Positions 7,554 through 16,216 of a DNA stretch of 64,000 nt are shown piece after piece. The stretch comes from Bifidobacterium ramosum. Its GTDB lineage: Bacteria; Actinomycetota; Actinomycetes; Actinomycetales; Bifidobacteriaceae. The notes beneath the pieces are model-generated. The model was not told the origin of the DNA. It did not search any database and saw nothing but the letters and a program-made list of their open reading frames with translations. The stretch spans positions 62,001 to 126,000 of the forward strand of contig NZ_WBSM01000005.1 in NCBI RefSeq assembly GCF_009299505.1, written 5' to 3'. Both the position numbers and the translations under genes were made by a program. How positions within the stretch are numbered: the stretch's first letter is position 1; each line of letters begins with the position of its first letter.

Positions 7554-10181
7554 TTAGTGCATGATGTTCATGACGCTCAGGCACCAGGCGTTCTCGTAGG
7601 AGACCTCCTCCCACTGTTTGTACCGCCCGGAGGTGCCGCCGTGCCCGGCCTCCACCTCGATCTTGATCACCGCATCGACGCCGGCGGCCTGCAGCCGCGC
7701 CACCCACTTGAGCGGCTCCACATACAGCACGCGCGTGTCGTTCATCGACGTGGTCACGAACATCTTCGGGAACACCAGCCGTCCGGACGAATCGCGAGTC
7801 CATACTGCCGCGCCGGCCACGGAACCATCGTCACCCGCACCATCACCCGAACCCGCCGCAGAGCCATCGTCCGCCATATCCGGCGCGTTCTCATACGGCG
7901 TATACGACTTCATATACCGGTACACGTCCGCGTCATGCAGCGGATCGCCCCACTCGTCCCATTCGGTCACGGTCAGCGGCAGCGACGGGTCGAGGATCGA
8001 CGTCAGCGCGTCCACGAACGGCACGTCCGCTTCGACGCCCGCGAACCGCGACGGCGCGAGGTTCGCCACCGCCCCCATGAGCAGTCCGCCGGCCGATCCG
8101 CCGTTCGCCACGGTCCGCCGCGGATCGGCCAGTCCGGCCTCCTGCAGCGCCACGGTCGCGTCCACGAAATCCTCGAACGAGTGCTTCTTGTTGAGCCGCC
8201 GCCCCTGCTCGTACCATGCGCGGCCCATCTCGCCGCCGCCGCGGATGTGCGGCACGGCGTACAGCACGCCGCGGTCGAGCATGCTCAGCCGCGCCACCGA
8301 GAATCCGGGATCGGAGCTGATCTCGTACGCGCCGTATCCGGTGATGAACATGGCCGACGACGACACCGGAATGTCGCGCCGCCACGCCAGCGACACGGGG
8401 ATCTGCTCGCCGTCACGCGCGGTGATCCACACGCGTCGTTCCATGTAGTCGCGCGGATCGAAGTCACCGAGCACGATGGCACGTTTGAGCAGCCGGTCCT
8501 CGCCGGTCGCCGGGTCGATCTCGTGCAGTTCGCCCGGGCGCGTGTAGCTGGAGAACGAGTAGCGCATGCGCGGCGCGTCGTACGACGGGTTGCCGCCGGT
8601 GCCGATCGCGTACAACCGTCGCGTTTCGCCGGGCAGCAGATCGTCGGCCGCGCCGTCCCATGTCGTCACCATCGCCGGCGCGCCAGTGGCGACGTCACCG
8701 GCGACCTCATCGCTAACGCCGCCACGGTCACTGTCCGCTGCACCGTGATGCGGATGCGGCCCCGCCGCGTCGTCCTCGCTCATCGACGTCGCGGTCTCCG
8801 CCGCGTCCGCCGCGAGATCGGCGTCCCAGTCGTCCTCCAACGCGGGCGGCGTCAGCTCGCGGAACTCCCACGGGCGCCCGGCGAGAAAGTCCGCTGCCGC
8901 CTGTCGTTTGGTCATCACGGCTACGTGCGGCAGGCCGTCGGTACGGTACGACAGCGCGACGAAATGCCGGTGGATCGCGATGCCCTCGATCGCAAGCCCG
9001 TGCGCACCTTGCAGAATGGTGGGATTGCACGCGTTGACGTATCCCGCGCCGACCGGCTGCGCGCTGGCGCCCGGTTCGACCATGTCGCCGTGTTCGCATC
9101 CGTACGGCGAGCCGACGGCGACGCGCGTGCCTTCGCCGAGTCGGTACGGCGGCGTGTGCGACCGCATGTCGATCACGTCGATCTCGAAGTTCGGATTGTT
9201 CGCGTTGTGGTAGACGACCGCGAGCGGCACGTCCTCACCGCGCTCCCCCGCTCCCTCGAAGCAGGCGAAGCTGACGTCGTATTCAATGTCGTCGGCGCGC
9301 GGGATGAACACCGCGAACTCGCCTTCGGGATCGCTCACCGGCAGCATCCACACTTCGGTCGTGGTTTTGGACCCGGTGCCGATCACGATGCTGCGCTCGT
9401 CGAAACTCAGGCCGACGCCCACCCAGAACCGTTCGTCAGCCTCGCGATACACCTCCACGTCCTCCGACACCGGCGTGCCGACGCGATGCCGGCGAATCGC
9501 ATACGGCCGCCATGCATCGTCCAGCACCGCATAGAACACCCACCGTCCGTCCGGCGTGAAGCACGCCCCGCCGATGCCGGCCAGCACCTCCGGCAGGTCC
9601 TCGCCGGTCTCGAGGTCGCGGATGCGGAAATCGTAGCGTTCGTCGCCGCGCACGTCCACGCCGTACAGCATCCACCGGCCGTCACGGCTCAGATCCATGC
9701 CACCGAGCCGGAAGAAGTCATGCCCCTCCGCCTCGCGGTTCGCGTCGAAGATCACCTGTTCGCCGGGCATCGTGCCGGGTTCGGCCGCCGCATCCACGGC
9801 CGGCGGGTCCCAGTCGTCGTCGGCGCGGATCGGCATGCGGCACTGGATGCCGTACTGCCGCCCCTCCACGGTGCGTGAGAAATACCAGTAGCCGTCCATG
9901 CGCGTCGGCACCGACATGTCGGTCTCCTGGATGCGCGACTTCAGCTCGTCGAACAGCGTTGACCGCAGCCCGGCGAGCCCGGCCATGCGCGCGTCGCAGT
10001 ACCGGTTCTGCGCGGCGACGTACTCGCGCACGTCGGGCGATGCCTTGTCGCGCATCCACTCGTACGGGTCCTCGAACGTATCGCCGTGGAACGTGCGCGC
10101 GTGCGGGATGCGTTTCGCCACGGGCGGCTTCGTCGGCGAATGCTGCGCCGCGGCGGTGTTCTGCTGCTCTTCTTCGGTCAT
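7554..10181 (-). CDS. ptrB: Oligopeptidase B-like S9 serine peptidase
   Basis: 875 residues from ATG 10181 (MTEEEQQ); the frame is open 45 codons further upstream but that extension is low-complexity. It has the prolyl-oligopeptidase fold: a seven-bladed propeller (HGDTFEDPYEWMRD start, several DGRW/DGYW blades), then an alpha/beta hydrolase domain. The catalytic Ser is in NGGSAGGLLMGA, the Asp in SMNDTRVLYVEP and the His in EAGHGGTSGRY. RGGGEMGRAWYEQGR is the hallmark of oligopeptidase B. The enzyme cleaves short peptides, usually after Arg or Lys, in the cytoplasm; no signal peptide is present. It is longer than the usual about 700 residues because of two Ala/Asp/Gly-rich insertions: one in the propeller, and a shorter one (DDGSAAGSGDGAGDDGS) before the catalytic Asp. 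Confidence 0.92.
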   Translation of the reverse strand: MTEEEQQNTAAAQHSPTKPPVAKRIPHARTFHGDTFEDPYEWMRDKASPDVREYVAAQNRYCDARMAGLAGLRSTLFDELKSRIQETDMSVPTRMDGYWYFSRTVEGRQYGIQCRMPIRADDDWDPPAVDAAAEPGTMPGEQVIFDANREAEGHDFFRLGGMDLSRDGRWMLYGVDVRGDERYDFRIRDLETGEDLPEVLAGIGGACFTPDGRWVFYAVLDDAWRPYAIRRHRVGTPVSEDVEVYREADERFWVGVGLSFDERSIVIGTGSKTTTEVWMLPVSDPEGEFAVFIPRADDIEYDVSFACFEGAGERGEDVPLAVVYHNANNPNFEIDVIDMRSHTPPYRLGEGTRVAVGSPYGCEHGDMVEPGASAQPVGAGYVNACNPTILQGAHGLAIEGIAIHRHFVALSYRTDGLPHVAVMTKRQAAADFLAGRPWEFRELTPPALEDDWDADLAADAAETATSMSEDDAAGPHPHHGAADSDRGGVSDEVAGDVATGAPAMVTTWDGAADDLLPGETRRLYAIGTGGNPSYDAPRMRYSFSSYTRPGELHEIDPATGEDRLLKRAIVLGDFDPRDYMERRVWITARDGEQIPVSLAWRRDIPVSSSAMFITGYGAYEISSDPGFSVARLSMLDRGVLYAVPHIRGGGEMGRAWYEQGRRLNKKHSFEDFVDATVALQEAGLADPRRTVANGGSAGGLLMGAVANLAPSRFAGVEADVPFVDALTSILDPSLPLTVTEWDEWGDPLHDADVYRYMKSYTPYENAPDMADDGSAAGSGDGAGDDGSVAGAAVWTRDSSGRLVFPKMFVTTSMNDTRVLYVEPLKWVARLQAAGVDAVIKIEVEAGHGGTSGRYKQWEEVSYENAWCLSVMNIMH

Positions 10182-10244
10182 GACCGACCATTGTATCGTC
10201 CGGTGTGCCGCACGATACGCGATGCGGTGCGTATCGCACGCCCG

Positions 10245-10346
10245 CGCATGATACGTACGGCCGCGTGTACGGTCACAGCCGTACGGCCGCAACCATGCGG
10301 CCGCGCGTATAGTCACAACCGTACAATCACGGCCGCAACCGCACGA
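10245..10346. repeat. Degenerate short GC-rich repeats
   Basis: Repeated words TACGGCCGC, GTCACAGCCGTAC and GCGGCCGC in both orientations between two minus-strand genes. A related run (CACCGTAC repeats) occupies 12125-12200. They look like low-complexity intergenic DNA. Confidence 0.5.
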
Positions 10347-11618
10347 TCACACCGTGTGCTGTTTGAGATATGGCAGCATCGTCTTCATGAGGTTCGCGCC
10401 GGTCGGTCCGGTGAACACGGGCACGTCGGTCACCGGCATCGGCTGCGTCGCGGTGGTGCCGGACGCGACCGACAGCGGCGACAGCTCGCGCGGGCTTAGC
10501 TGCCGGATGCCGATCGCGATGATGCGGCCCGGATACCGGCGCGTGATCGTCGCGTACGTGGTCGGGTCCTTCTGCCCGTCGTCGCCGATCAGGATGAACT
10601 TCATGTCCGGGAAGTCGGCCATGAGCTGTTCGGCGAATTCGAGCTTGTGCTGCGGTCCGGTCGGTACGAAGGTCTTCGGGCGCGGGTCGAGGTCGCGTAG
10701 CAGCAGCGGCCCTTCCGGGAACCCGTGGTCGATGATGAAGTGGCGGATCGAGCTTTCCACGTTCCACGGCGAGGTGGACAGGTAGAAGAACGGCGCGTCC
10801 GGGTACAGGTCGGCGAGCTTGGTGAACAGCACGCTCATGCCCGGCACCGACGCCTTCTTCTTCGGGTTGAGGAACAGCAGGTTGTACGCGGCCTTCCACA
10901 ACGTGGGCGCCTGCGTGATCATAATCGTGTCATCCACGTCGGAGATGATGCCGACCTTGGCCCGCGCGGGGATGGTGAACAGGTTCGCGCTCACCGGGCG
11001 GCGGTCGTGCACCTGATACGTCACGCGGTGGATGCCGGGTTCGAGCCGGTGTTCGGCCACCAGATCGAGGTAGCCGCTGGTGTCGGAGATCGCGTATTCG
11101 CTGGCGGTGTCGCGCCGATGGTCGAAGCGGTCGTAGCTTTCGGATTTGCCGACCTGCACGGTCTCCAGCGGCATGCCGTCGATGGCGATGCGCACCTGGC
11201 GATGCGGCGCGGGCACGGCGAGCATGCCGCGGATGCCGCGCGTCAGTTCGCCGCTGCGCGCGTGCCGCGGCGCGAACACGGTGCGGCAGATCAGTCGCGA
11301 GTAGTCTTCGGTGCCGTAGCCGACGTACGGTTCGACGTTCGGATACCAGCCCCAGCCGGTCACCACGGGCGTGGACAGGCGCAGCCATGCGCCGAACGCG
11401 CGGGTGACGGTGCGGCGCACCATGCGCACGAGGATCGGCTTGTTTTCGATGCGTTCGTGTTTCGACGCGGCGTCGAACGTGGTGACGACGCGACGTGCGG
11501 GGATCGGCACGGTCGCCATCTCGTCGGCGTCCGTGCCGTCGGTTGCGCCGGCCGTACCGTTGACCGGTCGGCCGGTGCCGTGCGGACCATGCGTTGCGTG
11601 TTGCGGTACCCTGCTCAT
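10347..11618 (-). CDS. APP1-type phosphatase domain protein (DUF2183)
   Basis: 423 residues. The N-terminal half contains a beta-rich region. The C-terminal half starts with VGIISDVDDTIMITQAP, a HAD-like DxDDT phosphatase motif, followed by FFYLSTSPWNVESSIRHFIIDHGFP and KFILIGDDGQKDPTTY (the distal acidic motif). These identify the APP1/DUF2183 family, whose yeast member is a Mg-dependent phosphatidate phosphatase. In actinobacteria the substrate is unknown and a lipid phosphate is only inferred. No signal peptide or membrane span is seen. ATG 11618 follows GGGGGT. The gap to the oligopeptidase gene (10182-10346) is filled by short GTACGGCCGC / GTCACAGCC repeats. Confidence 0.85.
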   Translation of the reverse strand: MSRVPQHATHGPHGTGRPVNGTAGATDGTDADEMATVPIPARRVVTTFDAASKHERIENKPILVRMVRRTVTRAFGAWLRLSTPVVTGWGWYPNVEPYVGYGTEDYSRLICRTVFAPRHARSGELTRGIRGMLAVPAPHRQVRIAIDGMPLETVQVGKSESYDRFDHRRDTASEYAISDTSGYLDLVAEHRLEPGIHRVTYQVHDRRPVSANLFTIPARAKVGIISDVDDTIMITQAPTLWKAAYNLLFLNPKKKASVPGMSVLFTKLADLYPDAPFFYLSTSPWNVESSIRHFIIDHGFPEGPLLLRDLDPRPKTFVPTGPQHKLEFAEQLMADFPDMKFILIGDDGQKDPTTYATITRRYPGRIIAIGIRQLSPRELSPLSVASGTTATQPMPVTDVPVFTGPTGANLMKTMLPYLKQHTV

Positions 11619-11701
11619 ACCCCCACTATACGGTCGTCAACTGACCGTCCGGTTACGGTTCATATTGGGCGGCGCGACGCAACGCGCGACGCACGTCGGC
11701 G

Positions 11702-12109
11702 TCAGCGGATGATCTTCGCGTATTCGGCGGCGTCGAGCAGGTCCGGTTCGTCGTCGTCGAGTTCGATCTTGAGCAGCCATCCTTCGCCGTACGGATCGCC
11801 GGTGATGACGCTCGGATCGTCGGACGCCTCGTGGTTCACGTACCTGACGGTGCCGGAGACCGGGCTGACGAGCGGCTGCACGGCCTTGGACGATTCGAGT
11901 TCGACGATCTCGTCGCCGGCCTCCACGCGCGTGCCCGGTTCGGGCAGGTCCACGAACACGAGTTCGCCCATCTGGTTGGCGGCGTATTCGGTGATGCCGA
12001 CGATCGCGGGCGACACGGATTCGTCCACCCACGCGTGCTCCTCGGAGTACGACAGATGGTCGGGGATGTCGAGGTTCAGCGGCTGTTCTTCTTCGGTGTT
12101 GTCACTCAT
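11702..12109 (-). CDS. gcvH: Glycine cleavage system H protein
   Basis: 135 residues from ATG 12109 (MSDNTEEEQ). It is the lipoyl-carrying shuttle protein of glycine cleavage. Family signatures are YSEEHAWVDE, VGITEYAANQMGELVFVDLPEPGT and the lipoylation segment VELESSKAV with acceptor Lys75, then VNPxY-like ITGDPYGEGWLLKIEL. The open frame extends 27 codons further upstream, but that part is Arg/Ala-rich and not conserved. The P, T and L proteins are not in the window, so it may act as a free-standing lipoyl protein or with partners elsewhere. It sits directly downstream of nudC, with about 95 bases between them. Confidence 0.95.
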   Translation of the reverse strand: MSDNTEEEQPLNLDIPDHLSYSEEHAWVDESVSPAIVGITEYAANQMGELVFVDLPEPGTRVEAGDEIVELESSKAVQPLVSPVSGTVRYVNHEASDDPSVITGDPYGEGWLLKIELDDDEPDLLDAAEYAKIIR

Positions 12110-12203
12110 GGTCACCAGCCTACCGCATGCGGCCGCAGCCGTCACCGACCGGCGACACCGTACAGCACCGTACGACACCCCGTACGGCACCGTGCGGCGC
12201 CTG

Positions 12204-13307
12204 TCACAGCTCGCGCCCGTACCACTCCTCGATCATGTACCGTGCGATCGTCGCCTTGCCGGGCGCGACCATGCGGCCGGACACCAGCTCGGCGGTGTAT
12301 TCGTCGCGCGTGACCCACCGCGCGGTCATCGTCTCGTTGCCGTCCACGTGGATATCGGTGGTGAGCGCGTGCGCCTTGAACGCCATCATGAGCGACGCGG
12401 GGAACGGCCACGGCTGCGAGCCGAGGTATCGCACCTCGCCGAGCGTGAGGCCGACTTCCTCCTTGGCTTCGCGCCGCGCCGCGTGTTCGAGGTTCTCGCC
12501 GGCCTCGACGAAGCCGGCCGACACGGAATACAGCCGCGCATCCTTCCATGCGACGTTGTGCTGCAGCAGCAGCCGGTCGTCGCTGTCGACGATTGCGGTG
12601 ATCACGGCCGGTTCGACGCGTGGGAACAGCAGTCGGTTGCCGTCCGCCGCGTTGGTGCAGCGTTGGGCCCAGCCGGCCATCGCCGTCTCGACCGGCGAAC
12701 CGCAGGTCGGGCAGAACCGCTGACGGTTGTGCCAGATGCTCAGCGGGATCGCGTTGGTCGCCTGCCCGGCCTCGCGGGCGGACGCGTGCGGCGCGAAGCC
12801 GCGCAGGTCGACCCAGTCGAACCGGTCGACGGCCTGTTCGAGCAGACTCGGCTTGGTAGCGGCCGCATTGTGGTCCGTACGGTCGCCGTCGTGTTCGTCG
12901 AACGCGTCGTCCGCGCCGTTGCCGGCCGAGTCGGGCACGGGTTGCGCGGGCGTTGCCGGCCGTTCGACGCGGGTGATGTCGACTGCGATCACATGTTCGT
13001 CGCGGGCGCCGCCGTAGCTGCCGAGGAACATGGCGACGGCCTGCGGATGCGTGGCGAGTTCGGTGCGCACGTAGGCGCCGGGCAGCGTGGCGAGGCGCAT
13101 GTGGACGTTCTCGTAGTCGACGATCGCGCCTTGCCCCTTCGGCACGGCGACGCGGCCGCCGCGGGTGAGGATGACCTTCGTGGCCGGTGCGGCGAGCAGG
13201 TCGTCGATCAATCCCGGCTCGTCGCGGCGTTCGGTCTGGTAGTCGATGTCGCCCTGCGCAAGCGGCAGGAACGGCAGCGCCTGCGTGAGGGCCAACGGTG
13301 AAAACAT
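12204..13307 (-). CDS. nudC: NADH pyrophosphatase / RNA decapping Nudix hydrolase
   Basis: 367 residues from ATG 13307 (MFSPLALTQ), which follows GAAAGGAACC. It hydrolyses NADH to NMNH and AMP and can remove NAD caps from RNA. It has a zinc-ribbon region (FCPTCGSP...QRC) and the Nudix box GFVEAGENLEHAARREAKEEVG, followed by SQPWPFPASLM, the motif that separates the NudC/NADH subfamily from other Nudix proteins. The ribbon shows only three of the four usual Cys; where CxxC is expected it reads RCTN. Longer than E. coli NudC because of a variable N-terminal domain. A short acidic patch separates the N-terminal and ribbon regions. Confidence 0.92.
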   Translation of the reverse strand: MFSPLALTQALPFLPLAQGDIDYQTERRDEPGLIDDLLAAPATKVILTRGGRVAVPKGQGAIVDYENVHMRLATLPGAYVRTELATHPQAVAMFLGSYGGARDEHVIAVDITRVERPATPAQPVPDSAGNGADDAFDEHDGDRTDHNAAATKPSLLEQAVDRFDWVDLRGFAPHASAREAGQATNAIPLSIWHNRQRFCPTCGSPVETAMAGWAQRCTNAADGNRLLFPRVEPAVITAIVDSDDRLLLQHNVAWKDARLYSVSAGFVEAGENLEHAARREAKEEVGLTLGEVRYLGSQPWPFPASLMMAFKAHALTTDIHVDGNETMTARWVTRDEYTAELVSGRMVAPGKATIARYMIEEWYGREL

Positions 13308-13479
13308 GATGGATGGTTCCTTTCGATGACGCGCGGATGGCGCACGCGAGTATGCGGTGCGCACGACGACACACGATTCGGTGTGCTCAGTTCGGCGTGC
13401 TCAGTGCCGTGCGATTACTGATGTACGGCGGCGTGCGATTGGCGAGGCCGGGCGGCGGATGATCAACGGTTGCGGATGG

Positions 13480-14334
13480 TCACGATGCGCGACGCATGAG
13501 GTCGACAAGTGCGGCCGCGACCGTGGACGGATGTTCGACGGCGCTGAAATGACCGCAGTCGGCGACCAGCGTGTAGGCGGACTGCGTGCCGGTCATCGCG
13601 TCGGAGACAGGCCGCATAAGCGACGGCTGCGCGAACGGATCCTTGTCGCCGCAGATGACGGCGGCCGGTGCGGTCACGGCCGGCAGCTGGTCGTTGAGGT
13701 CGGGGCGACCGGCGGCCATGCGCTGGCGCCAGGCGATGCCCTCGGGATACTGCTCGTTGATCCACCGAGTGAACAGCGCCTTGCCTTCCGGCGAGCGCTT
13801 GAAGCTGGAGTCCGATTCAGTGGCGTCGGCGAAGTGCATGACCGGCTCGACGGTGTGGCCGCGTTCGCATTCGTCGGCGACGCGCACGCGGTTCGCGCGC
13901 TGCTGCGGCGTGTCGGCGTCGCCCTTGGTGTCGCACATCGCGAATCCGGCGACCGCGTCCGGGTGCCGCCGCTGGATGTCGAGGATCACGTAGCCGCCCA
14001 TCGACAGGCCGGCCCACACGGCGCGCCCGTATCCGGCGCGGTGCAGCAGATCGACGTACGCGTCGGCGAGTAGGTCGAGCGCATGCTCATACGCGCCGTC
14101 CGCGGCCTCGCCGCCGGACGCCTCCACGCTCGGGATCGGTCCTTCGCCCGCGCCGGGCATGTCGGGGGCCCACACCGCGAACGGCGGCATCCCGGCCGCG
14201 TCGGCCTGCCGGATGATCTCGGCCGCGCAGTCGTCCCACATCCGGTGATCCACCGGAAACGCATGCACGAGCACCAGTGGCGTCGCCGTCCCGTCGCCCG
14301 CCCGGTACACGGTGTTCTTCAGTTCGATCGTCAT
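13480..14334 (-). CDS. Alpha/beta hydrolase
   Basis: 284 residues from ATG 14334, with GGAG six bases upstream; an in-frame ATG at 14346 is the alternative. Alpha/beta hydrolase fold: oxyanion segment LVLVHAFPVDHRMWDD, nucleophile elbow GLSMGGYV (Ser), acidic residue in ICGDKDPFAQ and catalytic His in VADCGHFSAVEHP. Related proteins include 3-oxoadipate enol-lactonase-like esterases and lipases; the substrate cannot be inferred. No signal peptide. Long open frame upstream of the start is proline/glycine-rich and not protein-like. Confidence 0.85.
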   Translation of the reverse strand: MTIELKNTVYRAGDGTATPLVLVHAFPVDHRMWDDCAAEIIRQADAAGMPPFAVWAPDMPGAGEGPIPSVEASGGEAADGAYEHALDLLADAYVDLLHRAGYGRAVWAGLSMGGYVILDIQRRHPDAVAGFAMCDTKGDADTPQQRANRVRVADECERGHTVEPVMHFADATESDSSFKRSPEGKALFTRWINEQYPEGIAWRQRMAAGRPDLNDQLPAVTAPAAVICGDKDPFAQPSLMRPVSDAMTGTQSAYTLVADCGHFSAVEHPSTVAAALVDLMRRAS

Positions 14335-14473
14335 TCGTCGCTCCATTCCTCTCGCCGTTTTCCTGCCCGGCTGACTGGCTGTCCCGCCGGATCCCTCGCC
14401 CGGCAGCCGGCGGCGGTTCGCTCCTCCGCCCGGGCCTGGGCTTGGACATAGGCCTTCGCGCCCTTCCATCGGT

Positions 14474-14605
14474 GGTTTCCTTGGGTTGCACACGCTCAGC
14501 ACCCGTTGTGCGTGGGCAACCTTGGGTTACCGCTCACCAGCCCTCCGGTTATCCACGCTAACGGCCGTCTCAGCGTGTGCAACCCGGGGTTACCCACGCG
14601 GCGCA
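14474..14605. repeat. Nested inverted repeats
   Basis: GGGTTGCACACGCTCAG near 14475 is answered by CAGCGTGTGCAACCC near 14571-14586. Inside and next to it GCGTGGGCAACCTTGGGTT pairs imperfectly with AACCCGGGGTTACCCACGC. These occupy the 360-base gap 14335-14694, where I see no gene. Confidence 0.7.
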
Positions 14606-14694
14606 CAGGACCCGGCCGACCGGATTGCGGCGCACGCGGTGACAGGGGGCACAGCCAAGCACGGCCATCGGGACCATACGCGGCCATGCGGATG

Positions 14695-15318
14695 TCAGTT
14701 CCCCAGCCAGCTCAGCGCGCGCCGCACGATGTCGCCGTGCCCGTTGACCATCTGCCGGATGAACGTCTCCATCATCTCGCCATGCGGATCGACCCATTCC
14801 ACGTCGAGCGTCTCGTCCTGCGGCTTGCAGTCGCCGGCGATCGGCACCACGTAGCACAAGGCGATCGCATGCTGGCGCGGATCGTAGTATTCACTCACCC
14901 CGGGCGTCGGGAAGAACTCGGCCACGCAGAACGGCTGGAGGCTTTGCGGCAGCACCGGCAGCGCGATGTCGCCGAGGTCCTTGGCGACGTTGCGGGCGAT
15001 CGCCTCGCGCAGCGTCTCATGGAACAGCACACGACCGGTGATCAGCGTGCGTTCGATCGATCCGTCGTCGGAGACGCGCAGCAGCGAGCCGACCTGCGCG
15101 ACGCGGCCGAGATCATCAGTGCGCACCGGCACGATCTCAACGTAGGCGATGGGCATCTGCCGGCGGGCGCGGTTGATGTCGGCGGGACCGAGCCATCCCG
15201 GCGGATTGCCGTGGGCGCCGTGGATGAAATCCTCGGGCGTGATGTTGTCGAACTCCCCGCGGCGGCGGTGCGCGTCGAAATCGCCCTCGTCGGGCACTTC
15301 ATCATTCATGACTGGCAT
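14695..15318 (-). CDS. DUF4916 Nudix-hydrolase family protein
   Basis: 207 residues from ATG 15318 (MPVMNDE); ATG 15309 is an equally good start. The protein reads like the actinobacterial DUF4916 family: PGWLGPADINRARRQMPIAYVEIVPVRTDD, GRVLFHETLREAIARNVAKDLGD, PVLPQSLQPFCVAEFFPTPG and YVVPIAGDCKPQDETLDVEWVD. The central helix (HETLREAIARNVAKDLGD) sits where a Nudix box would be but lacks the REUxEE core, so hydrolysis of nucleoside diphosphates is doubtful. Function unknown. It is divergent from the thioredoxin gene, with a hairpin repeat between them. Confidence 0.8.
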   Translation of the reverse strand: MPVMNDEVPDEGDFDAHRRRGEFDNITPEDFIHGAHGNPPGWLGPADINRARRQMPIAYVEIVPVRTDDLGRVAQVGSLLRVSDDGSIERTLITGRVLFHETLREAIARNVAKDLGDIALPVLPQSLQPFCVAEFFPTPGVSEYYDPRQHAIALCYVVPIAGDCKPQDETLDVEWVDPHGEMMETFIRQMVNGHGDIVRRALSWLGN

Positions 15319-15429
15319 ACCCTCATTATCACCCCACCCGCGTAACGTCCGCACGCATCGTTCACGCCGCGCATACTCCCACCCGATCTCTCTCACTCTT
15401 CATAGCTCTCTCAACTCTTCCACTCCCCC

Positions 15430-15477
15430 AACGGACATACAGCCGATTCACCCGTTCCAATCGGCTGTATGTCCGTT
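15430..15477. repeat. 48-bp hairpin family, copy 8
   Basis: Consensus arms, C-rich loop. It lies between the divergent DUF4916 and thioredoxin genes, so it cannot be simply a transcription terminator for either. The rest of the 348-base gap 15319-15666 has no gene. Confidence 0.9.
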
Positions 15478-15666
15478 GGAGAAGAGACCGAGGAGAGAAC
15501 TGAGAGACTGAGGGAAAGACACACCCCGGCGACACACGACGTTCGGCTCGGGGAGAAGTTGTTGAGTGGTACTGCGATGCTTGGTGACGGAACGGCGTAT
15601 CCAGCGCACCATGACCGGCGCGCGGCGGACATGCCCATGCAGTCATACAGCAAGAAGGAGAACGAT

Positions 15667-16053
15667 ATGGCAACGGTTGCGGTCAACGCACAGGATTTCG
15701 AGAAGACGATCACCGACAACGAGCTCGTGTTCGTGGACTTCTGGGCCACGTGGTGCGGCCCGTGTCGCGCGTTCGGCCCGGTGTTCGAGAAGGCCAGCGA
15801 GGAGAACCCCGACATCGTGTTCGCGAAGGTCGATATCGACGCGAACCAGGAGCTGGCCACCGCGGCCGGCATCCAGGCGGTGCCGACGCTCATGATCGCC
15901 AAGCAGGGCCAGATCGTGTTCAAGCAGGCCGGCGCGCTGCGCGCCTCCGATCTCGACGATCTCATCGCGCAGGCCAAGGCCCTCGACGTCAACGCGGCGG
16001 ATGCCGACAGCAATGCCAACGCCGACGCAAACACCGCGGAATCCGCACGATAG
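15667..16053 (+). CDS. trxA: Thioredoxin
   Basis: 128 residues; ATG 15667 has AAGGAG seven bases upstream. It has the classical thioredoxin fold: VFVDFWATWCGPCRAFGPVFE with redox Cys30 and Cys33, KVDIDANQELATAAGIQAVPTLMIAKQG (cis-Pro at AVPT) and a C-terminal amphipathic helix. It reduces protein disulphides in the cytoplasm, taking electrons from thioredoxin reductase. The last about 20 residues (NAADADSNANADANTAESAR) are a disordered Asn/Ala/Asp tail not found in standard thioredoxins. The frame is open further upstream through the hairpin repeat, but that segment is not protein-like. Confidence 0.95.
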   Translation: MATVAVNAQDFEKTITDNELVFVDFWATWCGPCRAFGPVFEKASEENPDIVFAKVDIDANQELATAAGIQAVPTLMIAKQGQIVFKQAGALRASDLDDLIAQAKALDVNAADADSNANADANTAESAR

Positions 16054-16216
16054 CAGCGTTTCCCACACACCGGCACCCGCCCGTACGAGTCACGGACGGG
16101 TCACGCATAGCCCCCGCGATTTCACGACGTATCATGCCCGAGCTACACTGGTGCGCAGTGTTGCCGCTTCGCCATGATGCGTCGGCACGGGCATTGTCGT
16201 CTATTCAAGGAGCATA

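Noticed and set aside
7506-9878. Long plus-strand open frame opposite oligopeptidase B
   Set aside because: Composition is antisense-like and the minus strand encodes a full S9 peptidase.
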